Source: Thermoanaerobaculaceae bacterium
Lineage (GTDB): Bacteria; Acidobacteriota; Thermoanaerobaculia; Thermoanaerobaculales; Thermoanaerobaculaceae
DNA: 49,254 bases
Assembly: GCA_013388425.1 (NCBI GenBank)
Contig: JACADV010000081.1
Span: forward strand, 1-49,254
Direction of reading: 5' to 3'
Shown here: positions 18,272-27,674 of the stretch, one piece after another
How the letters are laid out: each line of letters begins with the position of its first letter
Numbering within the stretch: the first letter of the stretch is position 1
The notes under the pieces: generated by a model
Databases searched by the model: none
The model's input: the letters and a program-made list of their open reading frames with translations, nothing else
Told to the model about the DNA's origin: nothing
Translations under genes and position numbers: made by a program

Positions 18272-21200
18272 TCAGGAAGCGATGGCGACCCGGTTGCGGC
18301 CGGCGGCCTTGGCCTCGTAGAGGGCACCATCGGCGGCGGCGACCACCTGCTCCCAGGTCGCGGCCTCGCCGGGAATCGTAGCCGCGACGCCGAGGCTGAT
18401 GGTGACCCGCCCGAGCGGCGCCCGGTCGTGGGCGATGGCTGCCGCCTCGACGGCGGTGCGCATGCGCTCGGCCAGCGCTGCGGCCATCTCGACCGTCGTC
18501 TCGGAAAGCACGACGACGAACTCCTCGCCGCCCCAGCGTGCCACGAGGTCGCCCGGTCGGTTAGCGAGGGCGGCTAAGGCAGCGGCGACCTTGCGCAGGC
18601 ATGCGTCACCGGCTTGGTGGCGGTGGCGGTCGTTGTACGGCTTGAAATAGTCGATGTCGGCCATGATCACCGCCAACGGACGGGCGAAACGCCGCGCCCG
18701 GCGCCACTCCGCGTCGATGAACTCGGCGAAGCGCCGTCGGTTCGCCAGGCCGGTTAGCGGGTCGCTCGTCGCCAGCACCCGGAGCTCTTCGTTGGCTGCG
18801 GCGAGCTGGGCGGTGCGTTCCTTGACCATGGCCTCGAGGCGGGTCGAATAGCGCTCCAGCTCGACGTTGGCCTTCGCGAGCTGGTCGCGGGATTCGCGGA
18901 TGACGGTCTCGACGCGCTGCTGTTCTTCCAGTTTCCGCAGGAGGGTCCGCGTCCGCCAGCGCACCACGACTGCCACGAGGAGGATGGCCGCCACCGCAGC
19001 GGCTGCACGGGCGACGGGGGTCTCCCACCAGGGCGGCGCGACGACGATGCGGACGGCCTCGTCCCCCGCGCTCCACACGCCGTCGTTGTTGCAGGCCCGG
19101 ACCCGGAACGCATAGCTGCCGGGGGCGACGTGGGCGTAGGCGACGTGGCGTCGCGTCCCGAGATCGACCCAGTTGCGGTCGAGCCCTTCGAGCCGGCAGG
19201 CGTAGCGAATCCTCTCGGGCGCGGTGAACTCGAGACCGACGAACTCGAAAGAGAGGTAGTTCTGGTCGTGGCGGAAGCGCAGGCTGCCGCGGGAGCGCGA
19301 CAGCAGCGGCAAGAACTCCTCATCCCAGGCTCGCACCGACGTGATCGCCACCAGCGGCGCGATGGTATGGCGCCGTACCTCAAGGGGGCGGAAAGCCGTG
19401 AGGCCGTTGACGCCTCCGAAGTAGAGCCAGCCATCGTGCCCGCGGGCGAAGGCCGCCGAGTTGAATTCGTCGCTTTGGAGGCCGTGGCTTGCGTCGAAGT
19501 TCGTGAACTCGCCGGTGCCCGGATCGAGGCAGGAGAGCCCCTTGAAGTGGGCCACCCAGATTCGGCCCAGTTCGTCGTCGAGGATACCGGTGATGGCGTC
19601 GCTGGGAAGCCCGTCCCGCATTCGGAAGCGGCGGAAGGTGCCGGTTTCGCGGTTGTAGCGGTTCAGGCCCCCCGCAGTCGCCACCCAGACGGCCCCGGAA
19701 CGATCCTCAAAGAGCGCGGCCACGGTATCGTCCGAGAGGCTCCCGGGGTCGGCCGGATCGTGACGGAACCAAGAGAACTCGCCGCGTGCGGGATCGCGGC
19801 GGCTGACCCCACCACCGACGGTGCCGACCCAGAGAAGGCCGCGGCTGTCCTCGAGAATGGCGCGCACGGTGTCGCTGCTCAAGGCCGGTGGCGCGGGCCC
19901 GGCGCGGTGGTGCTGGAAACGCCCGCTCGTCCGGTCGAAGGAATCGAGGCCGCCGCCCACCGTGCCCACCCAGAGGGTGCCGGTGCGATCCTCGTGGATG
20001 GCGAACACGGAGTCGGCGGCGATACTGCCACTGTCCCGGGGGCTGTGGCGAAAAACCTGGGCTTGCCGGCGATTTGGATCGAGCCGGACGAGCCCGCCGG
20101 TCCAGGTGCCGAGCCAGAGATCGCCGTCTCGGTCCTCCTGGATGGCATAGACTGGCTTGCGCAACGCATCCTGCAAACGCGGTCCCCGCAGGGTGAAAAG
20201 CGTCGAGCGTTCTGCCCGTGGGTCGATCCGTTGCACGCCGCTCGCGAGCCCAACCCACAGTTCGCCGCGCGAGTCCTCGAGCACGGCGAAGACGGCGTTG
20301 GAATCGAGCCGGAAGGCGCCGGTCCCGGTGGTGTGATAGTGCACGAACGGGCTCTCCTTGAGGTCGAGCTTGGCAAGGCCCGAAAGGGTTGTGCCGATCC
20401 ACAGGATCGAGGAGCGGCCGAGAAGGAGGGCGGAAATGTCACTGTCGGGCAGACCGTCCGCATCCTGCGGGTGCGCCGCGATGCGTTGGGCAACGCCACG
20501 GGCGGGATCCAAGCGGTTGAGGCCGTGGCCGTGGGTACCGACCCACAGCATTCCCCGGTCGTCGAGACAGAGGGAGGCGATGTCGTCGCCGCTCAGGGTT
20601 GCTGCGTTGTCGGCCGTGCTGCGGAACGGGACCAGCGTCCCCCGGGCGGGGTCGTAGCGCAGGAGGCCGGACTCCCGTGTGCCGACCCACAGGGTGCCGT
20701 CACGCGCCTCGGCTAGCGCGTCGACGCGAAGGGGGCCCTCCCCGAGCCCGATGCGGGTGATCGAGCCGCTTCTTGGGTCGCAAAGATCGAGTCCTGCAGC
20801 GGTCCCGACCCACAGGCGCCCCGACGGTCCGCGGTGGAGCGCCGTGACGGTGTCGGAGCTCAGCGTGTCGGCACGCGACGGATTGTGGTGCAGGGTGGTG
20901 ACACCGTGCCCCTTCGGGAGCCAGTGGGCGAGCCCACGGTCGGTGCCGATCCACAGGCTGCCGTCGGCATCCGCCAGGAGGGCGCGGACCGTGTTGCTGG
21001 GAAGACTCGCGGGCTGCGCGGGCTCGTGGGCGAAGTGGGAGAAACGCCCGCTGGTGGGATCGAGCCGATCGAGACCTGCCGTCTCGGTGCCGACCCAGAT
21101 GAACCCCGCAGCATCCTCGGCGAGAGCTGTCACTTTGTTGGCGGCCAGGCTCCACGGGTTGTCCGGGTCGTGGGTGAAGATGGTGAAGGTGTAACCGTCC

Positions 21201-21427
21201 CAGCGGTTCACACCGTACTCGCTGCCGATCCACAGGAACCCGCGCGAGTCCTCCAGCAGGCACTGCACCGTGCTCTGCGACAGTCCTTGCTGGAGGGAAA
21301 TGCGTTGGAAGCGGAGTCCCTCGCAGCTACCCGGAACGCGACGAGGCGCGGCGGCGACATCCCGCGAGGGCACGGGCGCGGCAGCCACGAGAAGAAGCAG
21401 CGCCAGGCTGCGGGCGCCGGGGAGCAT
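18272..21427 (-). CDS. Periplasmic two-propeller (Reg_prop) sensor with Y_Y_Y domain and GGDEF output
   Basis: A 1051-residue protein with an N-terminal signal or anchor. About fourteen WxG-type blade motifs (FLWIGS, FIWVGT, SLWIGT and so on) would fold into two seven-bladed propellers, followed by a Y_Y_Y domain (RIRYACRLEGLDRNW), one transmembrane helix, a coiled coil and a GGDEF domain from about residue 886. The active-site motif is GGEEF (966-970) and an inhibitory I-site RPGD lies at 957-960. Reg_prop proteins normally end in histidine kinase domains; here the output would be cyclic-di-GMP synthesis. The ligand is unknown, but such sensors often respond to oligosaccharides. No strong Shine-Dalgarno is visible before the ATG at 21427. 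Divergent from the SDR gene. Confidence 0.9.
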   Translation of the reverse strand: MLPGARSLALLLLVAAAPVPSRDVAAAPRRVPGSCEGLRFQRISLQQGLSQSTVQCLLEDSRGFLWIGSEYGVNRWDGYTFTIFTHDPDNPWSLAANKVTALAEDAAGFIWVGTETAGLDRLDPTSGRFSHFAHEPAQPASLPSNTVRALLADADGSLWIGTDRGLAHWLPKGHGVTTLHHNPSRADTLSSDTVTALHRGPSGRLWVGTAAGLDLCDPRSGSITRIGLGEGPLRVDALAEARDGTLWVGTRESGLLRYDPARGTLVPFRSTADNAATLSGDDIASLCLDDRGMLWVGTHGHGLNRLDPARGVAQRIAAHPQDADGLPDSDISALLLGRSSILWIGTTLSGLAKLDLKESPFVHYHTTGTGAFRLDSNAVFAVLEDSRGELWVGLASGVQRIDPRAERSTLFTLRGPRLQDALRKPVYAIQEDRDGDLWLGTWTGGLVRLDPNRRQAQVFRHSPRDSGSIAADSVFAIHEDRTGTLWVGTVGGGLDSFDRTSGRFQHHRAGPAPPALSSDTVRAILEDSRGLLWVGTVGGGVSRRDPARGEFSWFRHDPADPGSLSDDTVAALFEDRSGAVWVATAGGLNRYNRETGTFRRFRMRDGLPSDAITGILDDELGRIWVAHFKGLSCLDPGTGEFTNFDASHGLQSDEFNSAAFARGHDGWLYFGGVNGLTAFRPLEVRRHTIAPLVAITSVRAWDEEFLPLLSRSRGSLRFRHDQNYLSFEFVGLEFTAPERIRYACRLEGLDRNWVDLGTRRHVAYAHVAPGSYAFRVRACNNDGVWSAGDEAVRIVVAPPWWETPVARAAAAVAAILLVAVVVRWRTRTLLRKLEEQQRVETVIRESRDQLAKANVELERYSTRLEAMVKERTAQLAAANEELRVLATSDPLTGLANRRRFAEFIDAEWRRARRFARPLAVIMADIDYFKPYNDRHRHQAGDACLRKVAAALAALANRPGDLVARWGGEEFVVVLSETTVEMAAALAERMRTAVEAAAIAHDRAPLGRVTISLGVAATIPGEAATWEQVVAAADGALYEAKAAGRNRVAIAS

Positions 21428-21562
21428 AACGTGAGGTTACCACGAGACCCTGGCAGAGCGGCCCGCCCTTCTGCGCTGGAGCCGACACCCGACGGCCAGG
21501 CGCCTTGGAGGTGGCCGGGGGGCTGGCGATGGGGTACGCTTGCGGCCCAAGGTGGAGGGGTG

Positions 21563-22417
21563 ATGGGTCGAAGCCTCGAGGGGTCGGTGGTGCTGGTCAC
21601 TGGCGCGTCTGCTGGGATTGGCGCGGCGCTGGTGCAGGAGGCCGTGGGGCGGGGCGCCAGGGTGGTGGCGGTGGCGAGGCGGCAGGAGCGCCTGGAGCAG
21701 GTGGCGGCAGCCTTTGGCGAGCGGGTGCTCCCCGTGGTGGCCGATGTGCGGGTGGACGGGGAGCTGGAGCGGGCTGTGGCCGGTGGACTCGAGCGCTTCG
21801 GACGGCTCGACGTGGCTGTGGCCAACGCCGGCTTTGGCGTGGCCGGTTTTTTGGAGGAGTTGACCCTCGAAGATATCCGCCGCCAGTTCGAGACCAACGT
21901 GTTCGGGGTGGTGCGCACCCTCTACGCAACGCTGCCCGCGTTGGTGGCGAGTCGCGGTACGTTTGCAATCGTGGGCAGCGTGATGGGGTACGTGTCGGTG
22001 GGGGGGAGCGTTCCCTACAGCATGTCCAAGTTCGCGGTGCGAGCCTTGGCCGAGGGGTTGCGTTGTGAGCTGCGCCCCCACGGCGTGGCGGTGGTCCTGG
22101 TGTCGCCGGGGTTCGTGGAGAGCGACATCCGCCGCACCGACCGCTGGGGGGTGGTGCACGAACACGCCCGGGATACCGTTCCCCCCTGGCTGCGCATGCC
22201 AACTGGAGTGGCGGCACGGAAGATCGTGCGCGCCATCGTCCAGCGGCGCCGGGAGGTAATCCTCACCACCCACGGCCGGATCGCCGTTTTCCTAGCCCGC
22301 CACCTGCCGCGTACCACCGCGTTCCTGCTCGCCCGCGCGCGGCCCCGGCGCCGATCCGGCAAGGAAGCCGGTGGGCCAGCAGCGAGCCGGCCTGAGGGGC
22401 AGCTGCGGGCGAGGTGA
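21563..22417 (+). CDS. Short-chain dehydrogenase/reductase
   Basis: A 284-residue classical SDR. Cofactor motif TGASAGIG (13-20), NAG (88-90), catalytic Ser139 and YSMSK (Tyr152, Lys156), and the PG motif after the catalytic helix are all present. ATG at 21563 follows the purine-rich GGTGGAGGGG; a GTG one codon upstream is also possible. The C-terminus is a basic amphipathic stretch of about 40 residues, as in SDRs that associate with membranes and act on lipid-like substrates. The substrate is not evident. The tricorn-like gene begins 51 bases downstream on the same strand, so co-transcription is likely. Confidence 0.88.
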   Translation: MGRSLEGSVVLVTGASAGIGAALVQEAVGRGARVVAVARRQERLEQVAAAFGERVLPVVADVRVDGELERAVAGGLERFGRLDVAVANAGFGVAGFLEELTLEDIRRQFETNVFGVVRTLYATLPALVASRGTFAIVGSVMGYVSVGGSVPYSMSKFAVRALAEGLRCELRPHGVAVVLVSPGFVESDIRRTDRWGVVHEHARDTVPPWLRMPTGVAARKIVRAIVQRRREVILTTHGRIAVFLARHLPRTTAFLLARARPRRRSGKEAGGPAASRPEGQLRAR

Positions 22418-22468
22418 GTGGCGACCCACCGCCTCGAGCGGGGGTCTGGAGCAAGGGAGGGTTTCAGT

Positions 22469-25400
22469 ATGCGAACTGGAGTGGGGCTCGTCCTTGTTTT
22501 GGCCGCGGCGACGGCCAACGCGACCTCTGCTGCCCCCGGCTACTACCGCTTCCCGGCGCTCTCCGGCGAGACGCTGGTGTTTGTCGCCGAGGGGGATCTC
22601 TTCCGGGTGCCGGCGACGGGGGGGGTGGCCCAGCGCCTCACCACCCACGCGGGGGAGGAGTCGTACCCAGCCATCTCGCCCGACGGCCTCACGGTGGCCT
22701 TCTCCGCCAGCTACGAGGGGCCCACCGAGGTCTACACCATGCCGCTGGCGGGTGGCCTCCCCACGCGCCTCACCTGGGAAGGGCGACAGGCGCTGGTGGT
22801 GGGGTGGACCCCGGACGGGAAGGTCCTCTACCGCACCGAAGCCTTCTCCACCCTGCCGCAGGCGCAGCTCGTGGCGGTGGATCCGGCATCGAAGCGGCCG
22901 ACGGTGCTGCCGCTGGCCCAGGCTGCCGACGGGTGCTTCGAGCCCTCGGGCCAGGTGCTGTACTTCACCCGCCTGCCGTTCCAGGGCTCCCACACCAAGC
23001 GCTACCAGGGGGGGATGGCGCAGCAGGTGTGGAAGTGGCAGGCGGGGACGGCCGAGGCCGTGCCGCTCACCGGCGATTTCCCTGGCACCTCCAAGGCACC
23101 CATGTGGTGGCAGGGGCGCGTGTACTTCGTTTCGGACCGGGACGGCACCATGAACCTCTGGTCGATGCGGGAGGACGGGTCGGATCTTCGCCAACACACC
23201 CACCACGAGGGGTGGGACGTGGCCACCCCCTCCCTGTCGGCGGGCCGTATCGCCTACAAGCTGGGCGCCGACATTCGCATCTTCGACATTGCAAGCGGCC
23301 ACGACGCCCCCGTGCCCATTGCACTTGCCTCGGATTTCGAGCAGTTGCGCGAGAAGTGGCTCGATGCGCCCATGGAGTACCTCACCGCTGCCCACCTCGC
23401 CCCCGATGGGAAACGGGTGGTCCTCACGGCCCGCGGGCAGGTATTCGTAGTGCCGGTGCAGCAGGGGCGGCTGGTGGAGGTGACGCGGCGCCCTGGCGTG
23501 CGCTACCGCTCGGCTCGCTTTGCGCCGGACGGGAAGAGCTTGCTGGCGCTGTCGGACGAATCGGGGGAGGTGGAGTGGTGGCGCCTCCCGGCCAACGGCG
23601 TGGGTGCCCCCGAGCGCCTCACCCGCGACGGCAAGGTGTTGCGCTTTGACGGGGTGCCCTCCCCCGACGGGAAGTGGATCGCCACCTGGGACCAGGACCA
23701 GGAGCTGTGGATCCACGAGGTGGCAACGGGCCGGGGGGTGAAGGTGGCCACCTCCCCCCACGAGGGGTTTGGCGCCGTGTCCTGGTCGCCGGACGGGCGC
23801 TACCTGGCCTTTGCCATGCCGGCCCGCAACACCTTATCCACCATCAACCTCTACGACACGAAGGGCGGCGCCACGGTGGCGGTCACCAGCGACCGGACCG
23901 ACAGCGACGAGCCGGTCTGGAGCCCCGACGGGAAGTGGCTGTACTTCCTCTCGGACCGCAACCTCGCCTCACTGGTGCCGAGCCCCTGGGGTCCGCGCCA
24001 GCCCGAGCCGTTTGTGGACCGCCCCACCCGCATCTTTGCCGTGGCCCTCCAGGAGGGACTGCGTTTCCCCTTTGCAGCGGAGGACGAACTGGCGGGCGGC
24101 GAGCCCCAGGCGGAGGACACGGCAAGCCCAGGGGGGAAGGGCGGCGGGAGCGGCACACCCAAGGCAAAGGCAGCGGCCGAGGGCCAAGGCAAGCCGGTGG
24201 TGCGCCTCGAGGTGGCAGGGCTGCAGCGACGGCTATGGGAAGTACCGGTGGATCCTGGGCGGTTCGACTCGCTGGCCTGCAACGACAAGCGCTTGTTCTG
24301 GCTCTCGCACCCCCTGGAGCGAGACGCGGAGGGGGAACTCGTGGCGCTGGATATCAGCGCCAAGGATGCAAAACCCGTGACCCTCGCCAAGGGGGTGGTG
24401 GCGTTCGAGCTCTCCCTGGACGGGAAACAGCTCCTCCTGCGCACGGAAAAGGCGCTGTTCGTCATCGACGCTGCCGCCGGGGAGAAGGTGGACCTGGACG
24501 AGGCGCGGGTGGACCTGGGCGAGTGGCGTTTCTCCATCGATCCGCGCGAAGAGTTCCGCCAGATGTTCCGGGAGGCCTGGCGGCTGGAACGCGACTACTT
24601 CTACGACCGGAAGATGCACGGGCTGGACTGGGAGGGGGTCTACGCCAAGTACGCCCCCCTCGTGGAGCGGGTGGCCGATCGCAGCGAGCTGGCGGATCTC
24701 TTGGCGCAGATGGTGTCGGAGCTCTCGGCGCTGCACATCTTCGTGCGCGGCGGCGACCTGCGCCAGGGCAACGACGAGATCCACCCGGCGTCGCTGGGGG
24801 CAGTGCTGGAGCGGGACGAGGCGGCGGGGGGGTGGCGGGTCGCCCACCGCTACGCAGGCGACGCCGAGTACCCGGAGGAGCTCTCGCCCCTGGCGCGCCC
24901 GGGCGTGGGGGTGCAGGAGGGGGACGTGATCACCGCCATCAACGGTGTGGCCACGCTCTCGGTACCCCACCCTGCCGTGCTGCTGCGCGGTCAGGCCGGT
25001 CGTCAGGTGCTCCTCCACGTGCGCGCCGTGGGGGGCAGCGAGCGGGACGTGGTGGTGGAGCCAATTTCGCCGGAGGAGGAGGCTGAGCTGCGCTACGACG
25101 AGTGGGAGACCACGCGGCGGCGGCGGGTGGAGGAGGCCTCGGGGGGGCGCATCGGCTACGTGCACCTGCGGGCCATGGGTGGGCGCAACTACACCGAGTG
25201 GGCACGCAACTTCTACCCTGTCTTTGACCGGCAGGGCCTGATCGTGGACGTGCGCCACAACCGCGGCGGCAACATCGATTCGTGGATCCTGGAAAAGCTG
25301 CTGCGCAAGGCGTGGTTCTACTGGCAGGGGCGCAGCGGCCTCCCCACCTGGAACATGCAGTACGCCTTCCGGGGTCACATGGTGGTGCTGGTGGACCAGC

Positions 25401-25786
25401 GCACCGCCTCGGACGGGGAGGCCTTTGCGGAAGGGTTCCGCCGCCTTGGGCTGGGGAAGGTCATCGGCATGCGCACGTGGGGTGGGGAGATCTGGCTCTC
25501 CTCCGCGAACACGCTGGTGGACAAGGGGATTGCCACGGCCTGCGAGACGGGGGTGTACGGGCCGGAAGGGGAATGGCTCATCGAGGGGTGGGGGGTGGAG
25601 CCGGACGTGGTGGTGGATAACCTGCCGGTGGCCACCTTCCGTGGCGAGGACGCGCAGCTGGAGGCGGCCATCCGGCATCTGGAGGCGCTCATTGCTGCCG
25701 ATCCTCGCCCCGTGCCGCCGGCCCCGCCCTACCCCCTCGTCACCCCTGCTGGGGTGCAGCGACACCCGACGCAGCCGCAGCGCTAA
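22469..25786 (+). CDS. Tricorn-like S41 protease, exported
   Basis: A 1105-residue protein; ATG at 22469 follows GGGAGG (22455-22460) and opens a signal peptide. The N-terminal two-thirds is a run of TolB/tricorn-type propeller blades (SPDG repeats). A low-complexity Gly/Lys segment near 555-575 precedes a second propeller-like part, then a tricorn core, a PDZ domain (about 770-870) and an S41 catalytic domain. By the tricorn scheme, His756 in SALHIF, Ser981 in TASDGEAF and probably Glu1044 in GVEPD form the active site. Tricorn-type proteases degrade peptides of several residues. The stop overlaps that of the convergent ParA gene in four bases (CTAA, 25783-25786). Confidence 0.9.
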   Translation: MRTGVGLVLVLAAATANATSAAPGYYRFPALSGETLVFVAEGDLFRVPATGGVAQRLTTHAGEESYPAISPDGLTVAFSASYEGPTEVYTMPLAGGLPTRLTWEGRQALVVGWTPDGKVLYRTEAFSTLPQAQLVAVDPASKRPTVLPLAQAADGCFEPSGQVLYFTRLPFQGSHTKRYQGGMAQQVWKWQAGTAEAVPLTGDFPGTSKAPMWWQGRVYFVSDRDGTMNLWSMREDGSDLRQHTHHEGWDVATPSLSAGRIAYKLGADIRIFDIASGHDAPVPIALASDFEQLREKWLDAPMEYLTAAHLAPDGKRVVLTARGQVFVVPVQQGRLVEVTRRPGVRYRSARFAPDGKSLLALSDESGEVEWWRLPANGVGAPERLTRDGKVLRFDGVPSPDGKWIATWDQDQELWIHEVATGRGVKVATSPHEGFGAVSWSPDGRYLAFAMPARNTLSTINLYDTKGGATVAVTSDRTDSDEPVWSPDGKWLYFLSDRNLASLVPSPWGPRQPEPFVDRPTRIFAVALQEGLRFPFAAEDELAGGEPQAEDTASPGGKGGGSGTPKAKAAAEGQGKPVVRLEVAGLQRRLWEVPVDPGRFDSLACNDKRLFWLSHPLERDAEGELVALDISAKDAKPVTLAKGVVAFELSLDGKQLLLRTEKALFVIDAAAGEKVDLDEARVDLGEWRFSIDPREEFRQMFREAWRLERDYFYDRKMHGLDWEGVYAKYAPLVERVADRSELADLLAQMVSELSALHIFVRGGDLRQGNDEIHPASLGAVLERDEAAGGWRVAHRYAGDAEYPEELSPLARPGVGVQEGDVITAINGVATLSVPHPAVLLRGQAGRQVLLHVRAVGGSERDVVVEPISPEEEAELRYDEWETTRRRRVEEASGGRIGYVHLRAMGGRNYTEWARNFYPVFDRQGLIVDVRHNRGGNIDSWILEKLLRKAWFYWQGRSGLPTWNMQYAFRGHMVVLVDQRTASDGEAFAEGFRRLGLGKVIGMRTWGGEIWLSSANTLVDKGIATACETGVYGPEGEWLIEGWGVEPDVVVDNLPVATFRGEDAQLEAAIRHLEALIAADPRPVPPAPPYPLVTPAGVQRHPTQPQR

Positions 25787-26544
25787 CCGGGGGACGAGGG
25801 ACGGGCCAGGGCAGCGACAAGCTCCTGCCAGAGGGCGGCGTAGGCGCGAGCCGCCGCGCTCTTGGGCGCAAAGGCGGTGACCGGGGCGCGGCGTAGCCCC
25901 ATCCGCTCCACCACGCTTGCCAGTGGGATGGCCGTGCGCAGGAAGCCCTCCTCGCCGTTGGCGTAGCGCGCGGCAATTTGTCGGTGCAGCGCCTTGCGGC
26001 GGTCCACCATGGAGAGAAATGGCAGCACCGTCGGGGCTCCCGTCTCCTCGGGCGCCACCAGCCGGCGCACGTGCTCCAGGGAGCGCAGCGACAGGGGGGT
26101 GGGGATGACGGGGCAGAGGACCGCGTCCACGGCGCGCAGCACCGCCTCGGAGATCACCGAGACGCCGGGGGGACAGTCGAGCAGAACCAAGTCGTAGGAG
26201 GCGGCGAGGGGGGCGAGCTTGACCGCCAGCCGGCGCAGCGGCCGGCGCCGGGCGGCAAGCTCCAGGTCCAGGTGGCGCAGGGACAGGCCGGCGGGTAGGA
26301 GGTCCAGGTTCTCGTAGTCGGTGGCGCGGATCCAGGGTTCGAGGGGGGTGGAGCGTCGCACCAGGGCCCGCGCGTCCAGCTTCTTGCGCGGGGCCACGCG
26401 GAAGGTAAAGCTCGAGGCCCCTTGCGCGTCCAAGTCCCACAGCAGCGTGCGGAGCCCCGCCGAGGCTGCGAGATACGCCAGGTTCACGCAGGTGGCGGTC
26501 TTCCCCACGCCGCCCTTGAGGGTCCACAAAGCCACGGTGATCAT
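25783..26544 (-). CDS. ParA/MinD-type ATPase coupled to the CHAD gene
   Basis: A 253-residue deviant-Walker ATPase: KGGVGKT (10-16, with signature Lys10), Walker A' WDLDAQG (36-42) and Walker B LVLLDCPPG (119-127). Such ATPases dimerise on ATP and bind nonspecific DNA or membrane to position plasmids, chromosomes, carboxysomes, storage granules or chemosensory arrays. Its ATG (26544) overlaps the TGA of the CHAD gene in ATGA, so it is translated with it. There is no ParB or parS-like site beside it. A cargo-positioning role, with the polyphosphate-binding CYTH/CHAD proteins marking the cargo, is inferred from this coupling. Chromosomal ParA is less likely because parB and the replication-origin neighbourhood are absent. 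Confidence 0.88.
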   Translation of the reverse strand: MITVALWTLKGGVGKTATCVNLAYLAASAGLRTLLWDLDAQGASSFTFRVAPRKKLDARALVRRSTPLEPWIRATDYENLDLLPAGLSLRHLDLELAARRRPLRRLAVKLAPLAASYDLVLLDCPPGVSVISEAVLRAVDAVLCPVIPTPLSLRSLEHVRRLVAPEETGAPTVLPFLSMVDRRKALHRQIAARYANGEEGFLRTAIPLASVVERMGLRRAPVTAFAPKSAAARAYAALWQELVAALARPSSPG

Positions 26545-27638
26545 GACGGCCCCTCCTCCTGCTGGAGCAGGACGCGCAGGCGTCGGCTCGGTGCCGAGGA
26601 GAAGGCCTGGAACACCTCCTCGAACTGCTGCCGATGCGCCTCCCCTTGCGCCTCGAGCCAGCTGGCGAGGCGCCCCATGGCCAGGAACGTCGCTGGGGAG
26701 CCGAGACCGGCCGTTCCCATCTCCTCGGCCATGGCGAGGAGCCGGCGCGTGTGCACTACTGCGTCATGGAACCCCCCCAGGGCGTCCTGGAGCGCCTTGA
26801 GCCGGGCGACCAGCGGCCCGATCCGGCCCGGGGGGTAGAGCGAGGCAAAGAACTCCAGGAGGTAGCGCAGCCGCTTCCCCTCGATGCGGACCCGGTGCAG
26901 GAGGGCCGCATCCGGCCCGTGGCCCACCCGTTGGCCCGCGCGCAGGAGTCGGGCGTGGGCCCGCTGGATGGCACGGCCGGCCACAGCACCGATGGGTTCT
27001 CCCCCCCCGGCTGGGGGGCTAGCGAGGAGCGCTTCCAGGCGCTGCACGAGCCTGGAGAAGCGGCGCCCCGCCAGGGCCCGGACCAGCTCGCGGTGGGCAG
27101 CAGCGCGGTGCTGGGCGAGGTGAGCGAGGAACGGTCCAAGCGCTGCTGCCAGCCCGCTGCCGGTGCGCAGGTAGCTCTCCACGGCGAGCCGGAACACGTC
27201 CAGGTCCCGGCAGGTGCCGGTGACGCTAGCCAGCCAGCGGAACTCGTCCTCCAGGTGCGCCACCTCGTCGGACGGAAGGACCCCTCCGAGTTGCCGCAGC
27301 GCCGAGCGGGTGCGCCGCACCGCCACCCGCAGGTCGTGCAGAAACTCGGTATCCAGGTCCTCCACCACCCCCTCCCGGTTGGCCAGGATGGCTTCCAGGA
27401 GGGCGCGGAGGATGAGCCGCACCGCCTCGCCAGCGGGCTGGTGCGGGCGGAGGGGCAACTCGAGCCGCGACGGCACGTCGCCGGGCTGCCGACCCCAGGC
27501 CGCCGCCGCCTCGGCCAGCTCGTCCCCCTCCGCCGGGGCGAGGCCCTCCAGGGCCGCAAGGCGGGAGACGGTGGTGTCGAACGCTGCCTCGTACCCCTGG
27601 AACCCCTCCACCAGCACGGTCCGGGACGCTGTTCCCAC
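26541..27638 (-). CDS. CHAD-domain protein (downstream half of a split CYTH-CHAD gene)
   Basis: 365 residues from a GTG at 27638. Residues 1-30 (RTVLVEGFQGYEAAF) look like the last strand of a CYTH domain rather than a natural N-terminus. The CHAD domain occupies about 65-360 and shows its two helical halves, each with the basic His signature: HDLRVAVRRTRS (from His101) and HRVRIEGKRLRY (from His248). CHAD domains bind polyphosphate and target proteins to polyphosphate granules. The frame is continuous with the upstream CYTH frame apart from a single TAG at 27672-27674, so this may be expressed by reinitiation, by readthrough, or not at all as a separate protein. It ends in ATGA overlap with the ParA start. 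Confidence 0.85.
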   Translation of the reverse strand: MGTASRTVLVEGFQGYEAAFDTTVSRLAALEGLAPAEGDELAEAAAAWGRQPGDVPSRLELPLRPHQPAGEAVRLILRALLEAILANREGVVEDLDTEFLHDLRVAVRRTRSALRQLGGVLPSDEVAHLEDEFRWLASVTGTCRDLDVFRLAVESYLRTGSGLAAALGPFLAHLAQHRAAAHRELVRALAGRRFSRLVQRLEALLASPPAGGGEPIGAVAGRAIQRAHARLLRAGQRVGHGPDAALLHRVRIEGKRLRYLLEFFASLYPPGRIGPLVARLKALQDALGGFHDAVVHTRRLLAMAEEMGTAGLGSPATFLAMGRLASWLEAQGEAHRQQFEEVFQAFSSAPSRRLRVLLQQEEGPS

Positions 27639-27671
27639 CCGAGCCCCCCGGGGGTCGTGCCGCTGGGTGGT

Positions 27672-27674
27672 CTA
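27672..27674 (-). other. In-frame amber codon between CYTH and CHAD
   Basis: Reading the minus strand, the codons run GTC CTC CTG TAG ACC ACC CAG CGG and continue without another stop for twelve codons to the GTG annotated as the CHAD start (36 bases from TAG to GTG, an exact multiple of three). Removing this one codon gives a single 513-codon CYTH-CHAD frame from 28082 to 26541. A C-to-T change from CAG would be enough to create it. Confidence 0.9.

Noticed and set aside
25783..26544. Chromosomal ParAB-parS locus
   Set aside because: There is no ParB-like gene or palindromic site cluster, and the ATPase is coupled to CHAD instead.
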